Part shown: piece after piece, positions 1 to 7,994 of the stretch
Numbering within the stretch: the first letter of the stretch is position 1
Layout: the number at the start of each line of letters is the position of its first letter
From: DASSKW01 sp035690065
GTDB taxonomy: Bacteria > Pseudomonadota > Gammaproteobacteria > Natronospirales > REEB76
DNA: 12,576 nt
Assembly: GCA_035690065.1 (NCBI GenBank)
Contig: DASSKW010000027.1
Location: forward strand, 1 to 12,576
Direction of reading: 5' to 3'
Notes under the pieces: model-generated
Databases searched by the model: none
Seen by the model: only the letters and a program-made list of their open reading frames with translations
What the model was told of the DNA's origin: nothing
Made by a program: the position numbers and the translations under genes

Positions 1-636
1 CGTGTGATCGGTACGCGCGTATTTCTCGAAGCTGGGCTTGAAGCGATTCACGATCTCGCAGAATAGATCGGCGGTCTTTTCAGCATCGTAGGCTGCCGAG
101 TGTGCGGCGCTCGCATCCCATTCCAGGCCGATGGTCTCCGCTGCACGCGCCAGCACCGTCTGTCCGACTGCGACGCCAGCGAGGGTGGCGGTATCGAAGC
201 TCGAGAACGGATGGAACGGGTTGCGTTTGATCTCACTGCGGGCGACCGCCGCGTTCAGGAAGCCCAGATCGAAGAATGCATTGTGACCGACCAGCACCGC
301 GCGGGTGCAATCACAGTGATGCAGCGCATCGCGTACTTCGCGGAACATCCGGCGTAATGCCTCGCGTTCGGGTAACGCCGGGCGCAGCGGATGATGTGGA
401 TCGATGCCGGTGAAAGCGAGTGCTGCCGGTTCGATGTTTGCACCCTCGAAAGGCTGCACGTGATAGGCGAAGGTCGCGCCACGATGCAGCAGACCGGCTT
501 CATCCATCTCCACCAGCACTGCCGCTATCTCCAGTAATGCATCGGTCTGCTGGTTGAAGCCACCAGTCTCGACATCCACGACCACGGGCAGGAAACCGCG
601 GAAGCGGCGCGAGAAGGGATGCTTTGGTTCACTCAT
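1..636 (-). CDS. rnt: Ribonuclease T (3' end beyond window)
   Basis: RNase T is a DEDDh-family 3'-to-5' exoribonuclease that trims the 3' ends of tRNAs and other stable RNAs and acts as a homodimer in the cytoplasm. The 212 codons visible carry all exonuclease motifs: Exo I DVETGGF (Asp21, Glu23), Exo II GHNAFFDLGFL (Asp123) and Exo III AHSAAYDAEKTADLF (His179, Asp184). These match the E. coli catalytic set closely in spacing. No stop is reached before the window edge, but E. coli RNase T is about 215 residues, so only a few residues should be missing. The start is the ATG at 636, giving MSEPKHPFSRRF; its Shine-Dalgarno sequence is weak. It lies 14 nt after the pyrC stop, so it is probably the last or a late gene of the lap-pyrC-rnt operon and may depend on upstream translation. 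Identification is firm; the absent C-terminal tail is inferred. Confidence 0.95.
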   Translation of the reverse strand, partial: MSEPKHPFSRRFRGFLPVVVDVETGGFNQQTDALLEIAAVLVEMDEAGLLHRGATFAYHVQPFEGANIEPAALAFTGIDPHHPLRPALPEREALRRMFREVRDALHHCDCTRAVLVGHNAFFDLGFLNAAVARSEIKRNPFHPFSSFDTATLAGVAVGQTVLARAAETIGLEWDASAAHSAAYDAEKTADLFCEIVNRFKPSFEKYARTDHT

Positions 637-650
637 GTATACAGGTTTTC

Positions 651-1685
651 TCAGGTCAGTGACCAGCGCACGGATTCGCCGGCGCGGTAAGGGATCAGTT
701 CGGTCTGGTCGAACGGATAGCTTGCAGGCACCGTCCAGGCTTTGCGGGTTAGCGTGATCTTACGCCGATTGCGCGGCAGCCTGTAGAAATCGGGACCATG
801 GAAACTCGCGAAGGCTTCAAGTCTGTCGAGCGCGCCAGTTGTATCGAATATTTCTGCATACAGTTCGATGGCGGCGTGCGCAGTGAACATGCCGGCACAA
901 CCGCAGGCAGTCTCCTTGGTGTGGCGTGCATGCGGTGCGCTGTCGGTGCCGAGAAAGAATTTCGGATTGCCGCTGGTCGCCGCCTGTACCAGTGCCGCGC
1001 GGTCCGCTTCCTGCTTCAGGATCGGCAGACAGAAGTAATGCGGCCGGATCCCACCCTGGAACAGAGCGTTGCGATTGTGCAGCAGATGCTGTGGCGTGAT
1101 GGTGGCAGCGACCTGCTCCGAAGCCGCCAGCACGAATTCCACCGCTGTGGCCGTAGTGATGTGCTCGAATACGACCTTCAGTTCCGGCAACTGTGCAACC
1201 AGCGGCGCGAGTACGCGCTCGATGAACACCTGCTCGCGTTCGAATATATCCACATCCGGATCGGTGACTTCACCGTGCACCAGCAGTGGCAACCCGACTT
1301 CTGCCATGGTTTGCAGCGCGGCCCAGGGTTTGCCGATATCGGTCACGCCCGAATCGGCGTTGGTGGTCGCGCCGGCCGGATAGAGTTTGACGCCGTGCAC
1401 GATGCCGCTGGCTTTGGCGCGGCGGATCTCGTCCGGTTGGGTGTTGTCGGTGAGGTACAGGGTCATCAACGGCGTGAAATCCATGCCGCCCGGAATCGCG
1501 TTCAGGATGCGTTCGCGGTAACTGGCGGCCTGTGCGGTGGTGGTCACCGGCGGTTTCAGGTTCGGCATCACGATCGCGCGCGCAAAACAGCGTGCCGTGT
1601 GCGGTACCAGATCGCGCAATACCGCACCATCGCGCAGATGCAGGTGCCAATCGTCCGGACAGGTAATGGTGAGTTTGTCGGTCAT
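651..1685 (-). CDS. pyrC: Dihydroorotase
   Basis: This enzyme interconverts N-carbamoyl-L-aspartate and L-dihydroorotate, the third step of de novo pyrimidine synthesis. The product is 344 residues (E. coli PyrC is 348). All metal-site residues are seen at a constant -2 offset from E. coli: His14 and His16 in DDWHLHLRDG, Lys100 (the carboxylated lysine, in GVKLYPAGATTN), His137 in VHGEV, His175 in FEHITT, and Asp248 in GTDSAPH. It is therefore an E. coli-type, homodimeric, zinc-dependent enzyme and should be active. The start is the ATG at 1685, which places HLHLRDG near the N-terminus as in the family. The frame stays open further upstream, but that stretch lies inside the aminopeptidase gene. 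The ATG overlaps the aminopeptidase TGA by 4 bp and only a poor Shine-Dalgarno sequence precedes it, so translational coupling is likely. Confidence 0.97.
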   Translation of the reverse strand: MTDKLTITCPDDWHLHLRDGAVLRDLVPHTARCFARAIVMPNLKPPVTTTAQAASYRERILNAIPGGMDFTPLMTLYLTDNTQPDEIRRAKASGIVHGVKLYPAGATTNADSGVTDIGKPWAALQTMAEVGLPLLVHGEVTDPDVDIFEREQVFIERVLAPLVAQLPELKVVFEHITTATAVEFVLAASEQVAATITPQHLLHNRNALFQGGIRPHYFCLPILKQEADRAALVQAATSGNPKFFLGTDSAPHARHTKETACGCAGMFTAHAAIELYAEIFDTTGALDRLEAFASFHGPDFYRLPRNRRKITLTRKAWTVPASYPFDQTELIPYRAGESVRWSLT

Positions 1686-3184
1686 CGTTGCGCCAAGCCC
1701 TGTTCGAGCAGCAGATTCAGGCTGAAGCGGATACCAAAACCGGTGATCTCGGTCGGGATGTGTGCCAGGCCACCTTTGCTTTCGCCCGCGGCCAGATCGA
1801 TGTGTACCCACGGCACGTCTGCTGCGACGAAACGCGACAGGAAGCGGGCCGCGAGGATGTGATCGGCTTCGCCCTCGATCAGGCATTGCTTGACGTCGGC
1901 GATGCTGCTTTCCAGCGCCTCGTCGTAATCGGTATCCACCGGGAACGGCCAGACACGTTCGCCACTGGCGCGACCAGCGGCGATTACCGGTACGGTGAGT
2001 TCGTCGCGATTGCAGAACGCGCCGCTGTAACGGGTGCCCAGTGCTGTGATGCAACTGCCGGTCAGGGTGGCGTAATCCAGCATCATCCCCGGCTTGCCGC
2101 GACTGGCGATTGCCAGCGTGTCGGACAATACCATCCGGCCTTCCGCATCGGTATGCACGATCTCGATATTCACGCCGTTGGAGGCGGTGACCACATCATT
2201 CTGCGTATAGGCGCGCGGCCCGATATCGTTGCGCGACAGCGCCAGCCAGCAATCCACCTGGAACGGAACTTTCAGACGCGTCAATGCGAGCAGAGTGCCG
2301 AGCGCCACCGCGCTACCCTGCATGTCGCCGTGCATGCCGAACATGCCCTTGGCGGATTTGAGATTCACGCCACCGGTGTCATAGCAGATACCCTTGCCGA
2401 CCAGCGCCACGGATTTCGCCTTCGTTGACACCTTGGTGGGTTTATACGTCAGGTGCACGATACCCGCATCGCGGCGCTCGCTGCCTTGCGCGACAGCCAG
2501 GAACGCACCGGCTTTCAATGCTTGCAGTTTGCGTTCATCCAGGAATTCGAACTTCCAGCCTTCCCGTTTGGCCAGCTTGACGACATGGTTACGATAGATG
2601 ACCGGCGTCAGATGATTGGCAGGTTGCAGGGTCAGCCAGCGCGCCAGCGCGTTGCCTTCGGCTGCGGCCAGTGTGTGGCTGGTGTCGAGTTTGCGCTGCA
2701 GGTCATACACGCTGATGGTTTTCAGCTTGTGGGGCTCAGCTTGCCCGGTCTTGAAACGGGGCGTCGTGAAACAAGCGGCATGGATCGCGGCAAGCAGGGC
2801 ATCCATAGCAGCTTTCTGCTGCGCCGCATCGAGCCCCGGCAGCAGGATGCCGAGCGTCGCCGGATTGCGTTCCAGGGCCCTGGCTGTCAGTTTGCGCGCC
2901 AGAGTCAGCAGCTCGAAATGGCTCGCTGTCTTGGCAACGAAGCCCAGTACGGCAGTGGTGCCGGATTCGTTCGGCAGGTCGGTCTGGACGATACCGCCGG
3001 ATTTGCCGCCGGAGTGCTTCTGGCGCAGGCGTTCGGCGTATGGAAATGCCGGCCAGGGCTTTTGGCCGGCGGTCGCAGGCAGCAGTATAATGAGCGCCTG
3101 TAGGGCATCGATCTGTGCCTTGCCTGCTGCCGTTAGCTGTTGATCCAGCTTGATTTTTTGCGGTTGTGGCAGGATTTGCGCCAT
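1682..3184 (-). CDS. M17-family leucyl aminopeptidase
   Basis: This is a cytosolic two-metal aminopeptidase of MEROPS family M17, which removes N-terminal residues, typically leucine, in peptide turnover. The protein is 500 residues: a variable N-terminal domain to about residue 165, then the conserved catalytic domain. The metal and catalytic residues are all present with E. coli PepA spacing: Lys264, Asp269, Lys276, Asp287, Asp346, Glu348 and Arg350. The family signature reads HTDAEGRM where the usual form is NTDAEGRL. The GMHGDMQGSA segment also differs from classical PepA, so this is a divergent M17 branch rather than a clear pepA, and I leave the symbol empty. The start is the ATG at 3184, preceded by GGGGA with a 6-nt spacer. 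An in-frame extension to 3478 would run into aceE on the other strand and is not supported. It heads an operon with pyrC and rnt and is divergent from aceE. Confidence 0.93.
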   Translation of the reverse strand: MAQILPQPQKIKLDQQLTAAGKAQIDALQALIILLPATAGQKPWPAFPYAERLRQKHSGGKSGGIVQTDLPNESGTTAVLGFVAKTASHFELLTLARKLTARALERNPATLGILLPGLDAAQQKAAMDALLAAIHAACFTTPRFKTGQAEPHKLKTISVYDLQRKLDTSHTLAAAEGNALARWLTLQPANHLTPVIYRNHVVKLAKREGWKFEFLDERKLQALKAGAFLAVAQGSERRDAGIVHLTYKPTKVSTKAKSVALVGKGICYDTGGVNLKSAKGMFGMHGDMQGSAVALGTLLALTRLKVPFQVDCWLALSRNDIGPRAYTQNDVVTASNGVNIEIVHTDAEGRMVLSDTLAIASRGKPGMMLDYATLTGSCITALGTRYSGAFCNRDELTVPVIAAGRASGERVWPFPVDTDYDEALESSIADVKQCLIEGEADHILAARFLSRFVAADVPWVHIDLAAGESKGGLAHIPTEITGFGIRFSLNLLLEQGLAQR

Positions 3185-3383
3185 CGATGTTCCCCGGGTG
3201 CCAACAGGCACACGATGATATAGGGCTTCGTGCCCCGCCGAAAGGGCGTCGCGGTGTTCGTGTTCGAGAAGCAAGCCAACCGGACGCATGTTCCCCATGC
3301 ATGGACTCTTCTCACTTTGTCCGTAACTGCGGGCACGCCGCTGACGCATCACAAAACGCTTGATATCTGAAGGGCATTTGCAA
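3185..3383. promoter_or_regulatory. Divergent control region between lap and aceE
   Basis: These 199 bp must hold the promoters for both the minus-strand aminopeptidase operon and the plus-strand pdh operon, because no terminator or gene lies between the starts. On the minus strand a TATCAT -10-like box sits about 17 nt from a poor TTTCGG -35-like box, and a small hairpin (stem 3198-3202 with 3207-3211, loop AACA) lies just before the Shine-Dalgarno sequence. On the plus strand I see no convincing -35/-10 pair for aceE. No pdhR-like regulator gene is adjacent, and I could not recognise a PdhR-type operator. The regulatory role follows from position; the exact sites are uncertain. Confidence 0.5.
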
Positions 3384-6050
3384 ATGGCGAATGAGATGGC
3401 AAAAGTGCAGGACGTGGACCCGCAGGAGACGCGCGAATGGACCGAAGCGCTCGCTTCGGTGCTGGATGTAGAAGGCATCGAGCGTGCCCACTATCTGATC
3501 GAACAGCTGATAGATGAAGCACGCCGTTCCGGTGCCTACCTGCCGTACAGCCCGAATACGGCTTACATCAATACCATCCCGCTCAATAAGGAACCGCAAT
3601 ATCCCGGCGACCGGGCCATCGAGAAGCGTATCGAGGCGTACATCCGCTGGAATGCCATGGCCATGGTGGTGCATGCCAATACCGAGAGTCACGGTATCGG
3701 CGGCCACATCGCGACTTATGCTTCAGCCGGCACGCTCTATGAAGTCGGCTTCAACCATTTCTGGCGTGCGCCCAGCAAGGAACACGGCGGCGACCTGGTG
3801 TATATCCAGGGGCATTCGTCCCCCGGCATCTACGCGCGTTCCTTCCTGGAAGGCCGTTTCAGCGAACAACAACTCCTGAATTTCCGCCGTGAAGTCGAGC
3901 GCGACGGGTTGTCGTCGTATCCACATCCGTGGCTGATGCACGACTACTGGCAATTTCCGACCGTCTCCATGGGTCTCGGCCCGTTGCAGGCGATCTACCA
4001 GGCGCGCTTCATGCGCTACATGGAGCACCGCGGCTTCATCCCGGAAAGCGATCGCAAGGTGTGGGCGTTCCTGGGGGATGGCGAGATGGACGAACCCGAA
4101 TCGCTGGGTGCGATCTCGCTGGCATCGCGTGAAAATCTCGACAACCTGATATTCGTCATCAACTGCAACCTGCAGCGTCTCGATGGGCCGGTGCGCGGCA
4201 ACGGCAAGATCATCCAGGAACTGGAAGCGAACTTCCGTGGCAGCGGCTGGAATGTCATCAAGGTGTTGTGGGGTTCGCGTTGGGATCCGCTGTTCATGCG
4301 CGACAAGCACGATCTGTTACGCAAGCTGATGATGGAATGCGTGGACGGCGAATATCAGAACTTCAAGTCGAAAGATGGCAAGTTCGTGCGCGAGAAGTTC
4401 TTCGGCAAATATCCGGAACTGCTGGAGATGGTCGCCAACATGAGCGACGAAGAAATCTGGAACCTGAACCGTGGCGGCCACGATGCGCGCAAAGTGCATG
4501 CCGCATACAAGGCTGCATCGGAGCACAAGGGCCAACCTACCGTGATCCTGGCCAAGACCGTGAAAGGTTTCGGCATGGGCAAGGGCGGGCAGGGCGCGAT
4601 GGGCGCCCACCAGCAGAAGAAACTGGACGAAGATGCACTCAAGGACTTCCGCGACAGCTTCAAGATCCCGGTCAGTGATGATGAGATCGCCAAGGTCCCG
4701 TTCAAGCGCCCCGCTGATGATAGCGAGGAGATCAAATACCTGCAGGCGCAACGCAAGCGACTCGGCGGTTATCTGCCGCAGCGGCGCACCAGGGCCGAAC
4801 CACTCGAAGTACCCGGGATCGATTTCTTCAAGACCTTCCTGGAAGGTACTGGCGAACGCGAGATTTCCACCACCATGGCGCTGGTTCGCATCATCACCGC
4901 GCTGGTGAAAGACAAGACCATCGGCAAGCACGTCGTGCCGGTCGTGCCGGACGAAGCGCGTACCTTTGGCATGGAGGGGCTGTTCCGCCAGATCGGTATC
5001 TATTCATCGGTAGGCCAGTTGTACGAACCAGCCGATGCCGATCAGCTCATGTTCTACAAGGAATCCAGGTCCGGGCAGATTCTGGAAGAAGGCATCACTG
5101 AAGCGGGTTCGATGGCGTCGTGGATCGCAGCCGCGACTGCGTACAGCAATCATGGAATCCAGATGATCCCGTTCTATATCTACTACTCGATGTTCGGTTT
5201 CCAGCGTGTGGGTGATCTGGCCTGGGCCGCAGGCGATATCCAGGCGCGTGGCTTCCTGGTCGGCGGCACCGCCGGCCGCACCACGCTGGAAGGTGAAGGT
5301 CTGCAGCATGAAGATGGTCATAGCCATATCCTGTCATCCGTGATTCCCAACTGCGTATCGTATGACCCGACCTACATGTATGAAGTCACGGTGATCGTGC
5401 AGGAAGGCATGCGGCGCATGTTCAAGGAGCAGGAAAACGTCTTCTATTACCTGACCACCATGAACGAGAACTACGCCCATCCAGTCATGCCGAAAGGCGT
5501 GGAGCAGGGCATCCTCAAGGGCATGTATCTGCTCAAGCAGGGTGGCAAGCACAAGGCGCGCGTGCAGCTCATGGGTTCCGGCACCATCTTGCGCGAAGTC
5601 GAGGCTGCAGCGGAATTGCTGGAGAAGGATTGGAACGTCTCGGCGGATGTGTGGAGTGCGACCAGCTTCACCGAACTGCGGCGTGACGGACTCGATTGCA
5701 CGCGCTGGAATCTGTATCACGCGGATCAGAAACCACGCGTGCCATATATAACCCGGCAGTTGCAGAAACAGACCGGCCCGGTGATCGCGGCGACCGATTA
5801 CATGAAACTGTTTGCCGATCAGGTGCGTGAGTTCGTGCCCAGCCGTTTCGTGGTACTCGGCACCGACGGGTTCGGTCGCAGCGACACTCGCGAAGGATTG
5901 CGTCACTTCTTTGAAGTGGATCGGCGCTATGTCGTGGTAGCTGCGCTCAAGGCACTGGCCGACGAGGGCGAGATCGATGTCAAGAAGGTGGGTGAAGCGA
6001 TCAAGAAGTACAAGATCAATCCGGACAAACCGAATCCGGTGACGGTGTAA
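3384..6050 (+). CDS. aceE: Pyruvate dehydrogenase E1 component (homodimeric type)
   Basis: AceE is the thiamine-diphosphate-dependent E1 of the pyruvate dehydrogenase complex: it decarboxylates pyruvate and transfers the acetyl group to the lipoyl arm of E2. The product is 888 residues (E. coli 887). Key residues sit at a constant +2 offset from E. coli: His108 (GGH), His144 (GHSSPG), the ThDP/Mg motif GDGEMDEPES with Asp232 through Asn262, His409 in the mobile loop, Glu573 (EGITE) and His642 (GLQHEDGHSH). The enzyme should be intact. The ATG at 3384 is chosen because AGGG lies about 9 nt upstream and the length then matches the family; a TTG at 3360 in the same frame is less likely. It is the first gene of the cluster and is followed by 141 bp containing a REP-like inverted repeat before aceF. 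Confidence 0.98.
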   Translation: MANEMAKVQDVDPQETREWTEALASVLDVEGIERAHYLIEQLIDEARRSGAYLPYSPNTAYINTIPLNKEPQYPGDRAIEKRIEAYIRWNAMAMVVHANTESHGIGGHIATYASAGTLYEVGFNHFWRAPSKEHGGDLVYIQGHSSPGIYARSFLEGRFSEQQLLNFRREVERDGLSSYPHPWLMHDYWQFPTVSMGLGPLQAIYQARFMRYMEHRGFIPESDRKVWAFLGDGEMDEPESLGAISLASRENLDNLIFVINCNLQRLDGPVRGNGKIIQELEANFRGSGWNVIKVLWGSRWDPLFMRDKHDLLRKLMMECVDGEYQNFKSKDGKFVREKFFGKYPELLEMVANMSDEEIWNLNRGGHDARKVHAAYKAASEHKGQPTVILAKTVKGFGMGKGGQGAMGAHQQKKLDEDALKDFRDSFKIPVSDDEIAKVPFKRPADDSEEIKYLQAQRKRLGGYLPQRRTRAEPLEVPGIDFFKTFLEGTGEREISTTMALVRIITALVKDKTIGKHVVPVVPDEARTFGMEGLFRQIGIYSSVGQLYEPADADQLMFYKESRSGQILEEGITEAGSMASWIAAATAYSNHGIQMIPFYIYYSMFGFQRVGDLAWAAGDIQARGFLVGGTAGRTTLEGEGLQHEDGHSHILSSVIPNCVSYDPTYMYEVTVIVQEGMRRMFKEQENVFYYLTTMNENYAHPVMPKGVEQGILKGMYLLKQGGKHKARVQLMGSGTILREVEAAAELLEKDWNVSADVWSATSFTELRRDGLDCTRWNLYHADQKPRVPYITRQLQKQTGPVIAATDYMKLFADQVREFVPSRFVVLGTDGFGRSDTREGLRHFFEVDRRYVVVAALKALADEGEIDVKKVGEAIKKYKINPDKPNPVTV

Positions 6051-6093
6051 GTTTTGTGGTTCGTTTGTTTGTTCCGGATTTGGTAAATTCTGG

Positions 6094-6168
6094 GATTGCT
6101 TCGTCACTGCGTTCCTCGCAATGACGGCGCAGGAAATTCGGTGTCATTGCGAGCGAAGCGAAGCAATC
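6094..6168. repeat. GATTGCTTCG/CGAAGCAATC inverted-repeat element
   Basis: A left arm (6094-6125) begins GATTGCTTCG and ends CTCGCAATGAC. A right arm (6143-6168) begins GTCATTGCGAG and ends CGAAGCAATC. The two are inverted copies separated by 17 nt, so the transcript can fold into a long hairpin. The same arms recur before lpdA (7995-8026, 8092-8118, 8250-8276). Repeats of this general sequence are dispersed in many bacterial genomes. Its place between aceE and aceF, 23 nt before the aceF start, means it is probably transcribed and could stabilise the aceE message 3' end or attenuate transcription; that role is inference. No U-run follows, so it is not a classical terminator. Confidence 0.85.
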
Positions 6169-6191
6169 TCGAAACAATGAGGCGTTGAATC

Positions 6192-7478
6192 GTGGTGAAA
6201 AACGTAGAAGTAAAAGTTCCCGACATCGGCAATTTCAAGGACGTCGATGTCATCGAGGTCATGGTCAAGGCCGGTGACAGGGTCGAGAAGGAACAAGGCC
6301 TCATCACCATCGAGACCGACAAAGCCGCGATGGATGTGCCGTCGCCGTATGCAGGCACCGTCAAGGCGATGAAGCTCAAGACCGGCGACAAGGTCTCGGA
6401 AGGTTCGCTGGTATTGATCCTCGATGCAGATGAATCTGCACCGGCGAAGCAGGCCGACAAGAAACCTGCCGAATCCAAACCGCAGCCTGCGCCGGCGCAG
6501 AAGACCGAAGCGCCGAAACCGGCACCGCAGGCTCCGGCGGTTCAGTCCGCGCCTGTGTCTTTACCTCCGATCAACGAAGCCGGCTTCAGCAAAGCCCATG
6601 CCGGTCCGTCGGTGCGCAAGTTCGCACGCGAACTGGGCGTGGACCTGTCGCGTGTCAATGGCAGTGGTCGCAAGGGCCGTATCACCGAAGACGATGTAAA
6701 AGCTTTCGTCAAAACCGTGATGCAAGGTGGCGGTACCGGTGGCGGCTTGCCGAAAGTGCCGGAAGTCGATTTCGCGCGTTTCGGCACGATCGAAGTCAAA
6801 CCGCTGTCGCGCATCAAGCGCATCTCTGGTCCGCGTCTGCAAGCTGCGTGGGTCAACGTCCCGCACGTCACACAGCATGACGAAGCCGATATCAGCGAAC
6901 TCGAGTCCACCCGCAAGGCGCTCAAGTCCGATGCCGACAAGATCGGCGCCAAGCTCACGCTGCTGGCGTTCCTGGTCAAAGCCAGCGTGGAGGCACTCAA
7001 GGAATATCCGGACTTCAATGCTTCGCTCGATCCGAGCGGCCAGAACCTGGTGTACAAGAAGTATTTTCACATCGGTTTCGCGGCGGACACGCCCAACGGT
7101 CTGGTAGTGCCGGTGATCAAGAATGCGGACACCAAGACCGTATTCGAGATCGCCAGGGAACTCGGCGACCTCGCCGCCAAGGCGCGCGATGGCAAGCTCA
7201 AGGCCGACGAGATGCAGGGCGGCTGTTTCAGCATCTCCAGTCTGGGCGGCATCGGCGGTACCGCGTTCACGCCGATCGTGAATGCACCCGAAGTCGCCAT
7301 CCTCGGCGTCTCCAAGTCGCAGATGAAACCGCTCTGGAATGGCAATGAGTTCGTGCCGCGCCTGATGCTGCCATTGTCGTTGTCCTACGATCACCGTGTC
7401 ATCGATGGCGCTTCGGCGGCGCGCTTCACCACGTTTATGTGCAAGGTGCTGACAGAAGTTCGCGGCCTGGTGTTATAG
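6192..7478 (+). CDS. aceF: Dihydrolipoamide acetyltransferase (PDH E2), single lipoyl domain
   Basis: This is the core E2 subunit of the pyruvate dehydrogenase complex, which moves the acetyl group from its lipoyl arm to CoA. Domains in order are: lipoyl domain (about 1-80, lipoylated Lys44 in ETDKAAMDVP); an Ala/Pro/Lys-rich flexible linker (about 82-135); a peripheral subunit-binding domain (about 136-172, SVRKFARELGV to GRITEDDVKAFV); a Gly-rich linker; and the catalytic acyltransferase domain (about 196-428) ending with the active-site motif DHRVIDGA (His401, Asp405). At 428 residues it has one lipoyl domain, whereas E. coli AceF has three. A GTG at 6192 is used as start: GAGG lies 9 nt upstream, and it aligns with the lpdA start. 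A second GTG follows immediately at 6195. The lipoyl domain and upstream sequence closely resemble those of lpdA. Confidence 0.96.
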   Translation: MVKNVEVKVPDIGNFKDVDVIEVMVKAGDRVEKEQGLITIETDKAAMDVPSPYAGTVKAMKLKTGDKVSEGSLVLILDADESAPAKQADKKPAESKPQPAPAQKTEAPKPAPQAPAVQSAPVSLPPINEAGFSKAHAGPSVRKFARELGVDLSRVNGSGRKGRITEDDVKAFVKTVMQGGGTGGGLPKVPEVDFARFGTIEVKPLSRIKRISGPRLQAAWVNVPHVTQHDEADISELESTRKALKSDADKIGAKLTLLAFLVKASVEALKEYPDFNASLDPSGQNLVYKKYFHIGFAADTPNGLVVPVIKNADTKTVFEIARELGDLAAKARDGKLKADEMQGGCFSISSLGGIGGTAFTPIVNAPEVAILGVSKSQMKPLWNGNEFVPRLMLPLSLSYDHRVIDGASAARFTTFMCKVLTEVRGLVL

Positions 7479-7489
7479 GGTTTATGCGG

Positions 7490-7520
7490 GTCGGGTCAGG
7501 CGTCTTCGCCGTAACCCGAC
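7490..7520. repeat. Palindromic hairpin after aceF (GTCGGGT/ACCCGAC)
   Basis: GTCGGGT (7490-7496) pairs with ACCCGAC (7514-7520), and inside it GGCG (7499-7502) pairs with CGCC (7507-7510) around a TCTT loop. It begins 11 nt after the aceF stop. It resembles dispersed REP-type palindromes. There is no downstream T-run, so if it affects aceF expression it more likely protects the mRNA end than terminates transcription. Confidence 0.7.
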
Positions 7521-7527
7521 ACAACCG

Positions 7528-7551
7528 TTGGGCTACGCTTCGCTAACCCAA
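7528..7551. repeat. Palindromic hairpin after aceF (TTGGG/CCCAA)
   Basis: TTGGGCTA (7528-7535) pairs with TAACCCAA (7544-7551) except for one C/A mismatch, around a CGCTTCGC centre. The form TTGGGTTA...TAACCCAA is a commonly seen dispersed palindrome in proteobacterial genomes. It stands 7 nt after the preceding hairpin and 24 nt before the VOC gene start, so the two hairpins form a compact tandem pair in the short gap. Confidence 0.65.
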
Positions 7552-7575
7552 CCTTCATTCGACAGGGAGACGAAT

Positions 7576-7956
7576 ATGCATCACAGCCGTCTCTGCGCAG
7601 TCATCATTGACTGCAATACCTACGAGATCGAGGAAGCCGGAAAATTCTGGAGTGCGGCACTGGGCCGCGACATCAATCTCGAAAAGAGCGGTAACCTCGC
7701 AAGATACCGTGCGCTCGATACACCGCCCGGCGAGATTATCGTCGAAGTACAAAGCGTGGGACATGCCAGTCGCGCCCATCTCGATATCGAAACTGACAAT
7801 ATCGAAGCGGAAGTCGAGCGCCTGCAGAAACTTGGCGCCAGGATACATCAGCGTTTCCCGCGTTGGGTGGTAATGCAAGCACCGACCGGCCAGCGTTTCT
7901 GTGTGGTTCGGCAGCAGTCAGCCGATTTTACGCAAAAGGCGAACCGTTGGGATTAG
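7576..7956 (+). CDS. VOC-superfamily (glyoxalase-like) protein
   Basis: This is a 126-residue protein of the vicinal oxygen chelate fold, most like the small glyoxalase-like domain proteins of unknown substrate. Evidence is the beta-alpha-beta-beta-beta pattern: an N-terminal strand (RLCAVIIDCNT), a helix with FWSAALGR, a strand-rich middle (GEIIVEVQSV), the HLDIETDNIEAEVERLQKLGA segment with a candidate metal ligand His68, and the C-terminal WVVMQAPTGQRFCVVR, typical of VOC proteins. The ATG at 7576 is chosen because GGGAG lies about 6 nt upstream; an earlier in-frame ATG at 7528 falls inside a palindromic repeat and adds non-conserved sequence. It sits between aceF and lpdA in the same orientation and is presumably co-transcribed. 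No link to the dehydrogenase complex is known to me, and its reaction cannot be predicted. Confidence 0.8.
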   Translation: MHHSRLCAVIIDCNTYEIEEAGKFWSAALGRDINLEKSGNLARYRALDTPPGEIIVEVQSVGHASRAHLDIETDNIEAEVERLQKLGARIHQRFPRWVVMQAPTGQRFCVVRQQSADFTQKANRWD

Positions 7957-7994
7957 GCTGATGTTAAATGTTACGCATCATGACGTAATCGCGA

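Noticed and set aside
798..1862. Long plus-strand open frame opposite pyrC and the aminopeptidase
   Set aside because: It is antisense to two certain genes, shows no domain and has the composition of a shadow frame.
1686..2054. In-frame N-terminal extension of PyrC (467 residues in total)
   Set aside because: It lies entirely inside the aminopeptidase gene; the 344-residue form from ATG 1685 matches the family length and places the metal-binding HxH correctly.
3360..3383. TTG start for aceE adding eight residues
   Set aside because: ATG 3384 has AGGG upstream and gives a length matching E. coli AceE.
3185..3478. In-frame extension of the aminopeptidase to 598 residues
   Set aside because: It crosses the divergent control region and the start of aceE, and ATG 3184 has a good Shine-Dalgarno sequence.
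5334..7394. Minus-strand open frames opposite aceE (5334-6107) and aceF (6561-7394)
   Set aside because: Both are rich in His, Arg and Gln as expected from the reverse of GC-rich coding sequence, with no recognisable motif.
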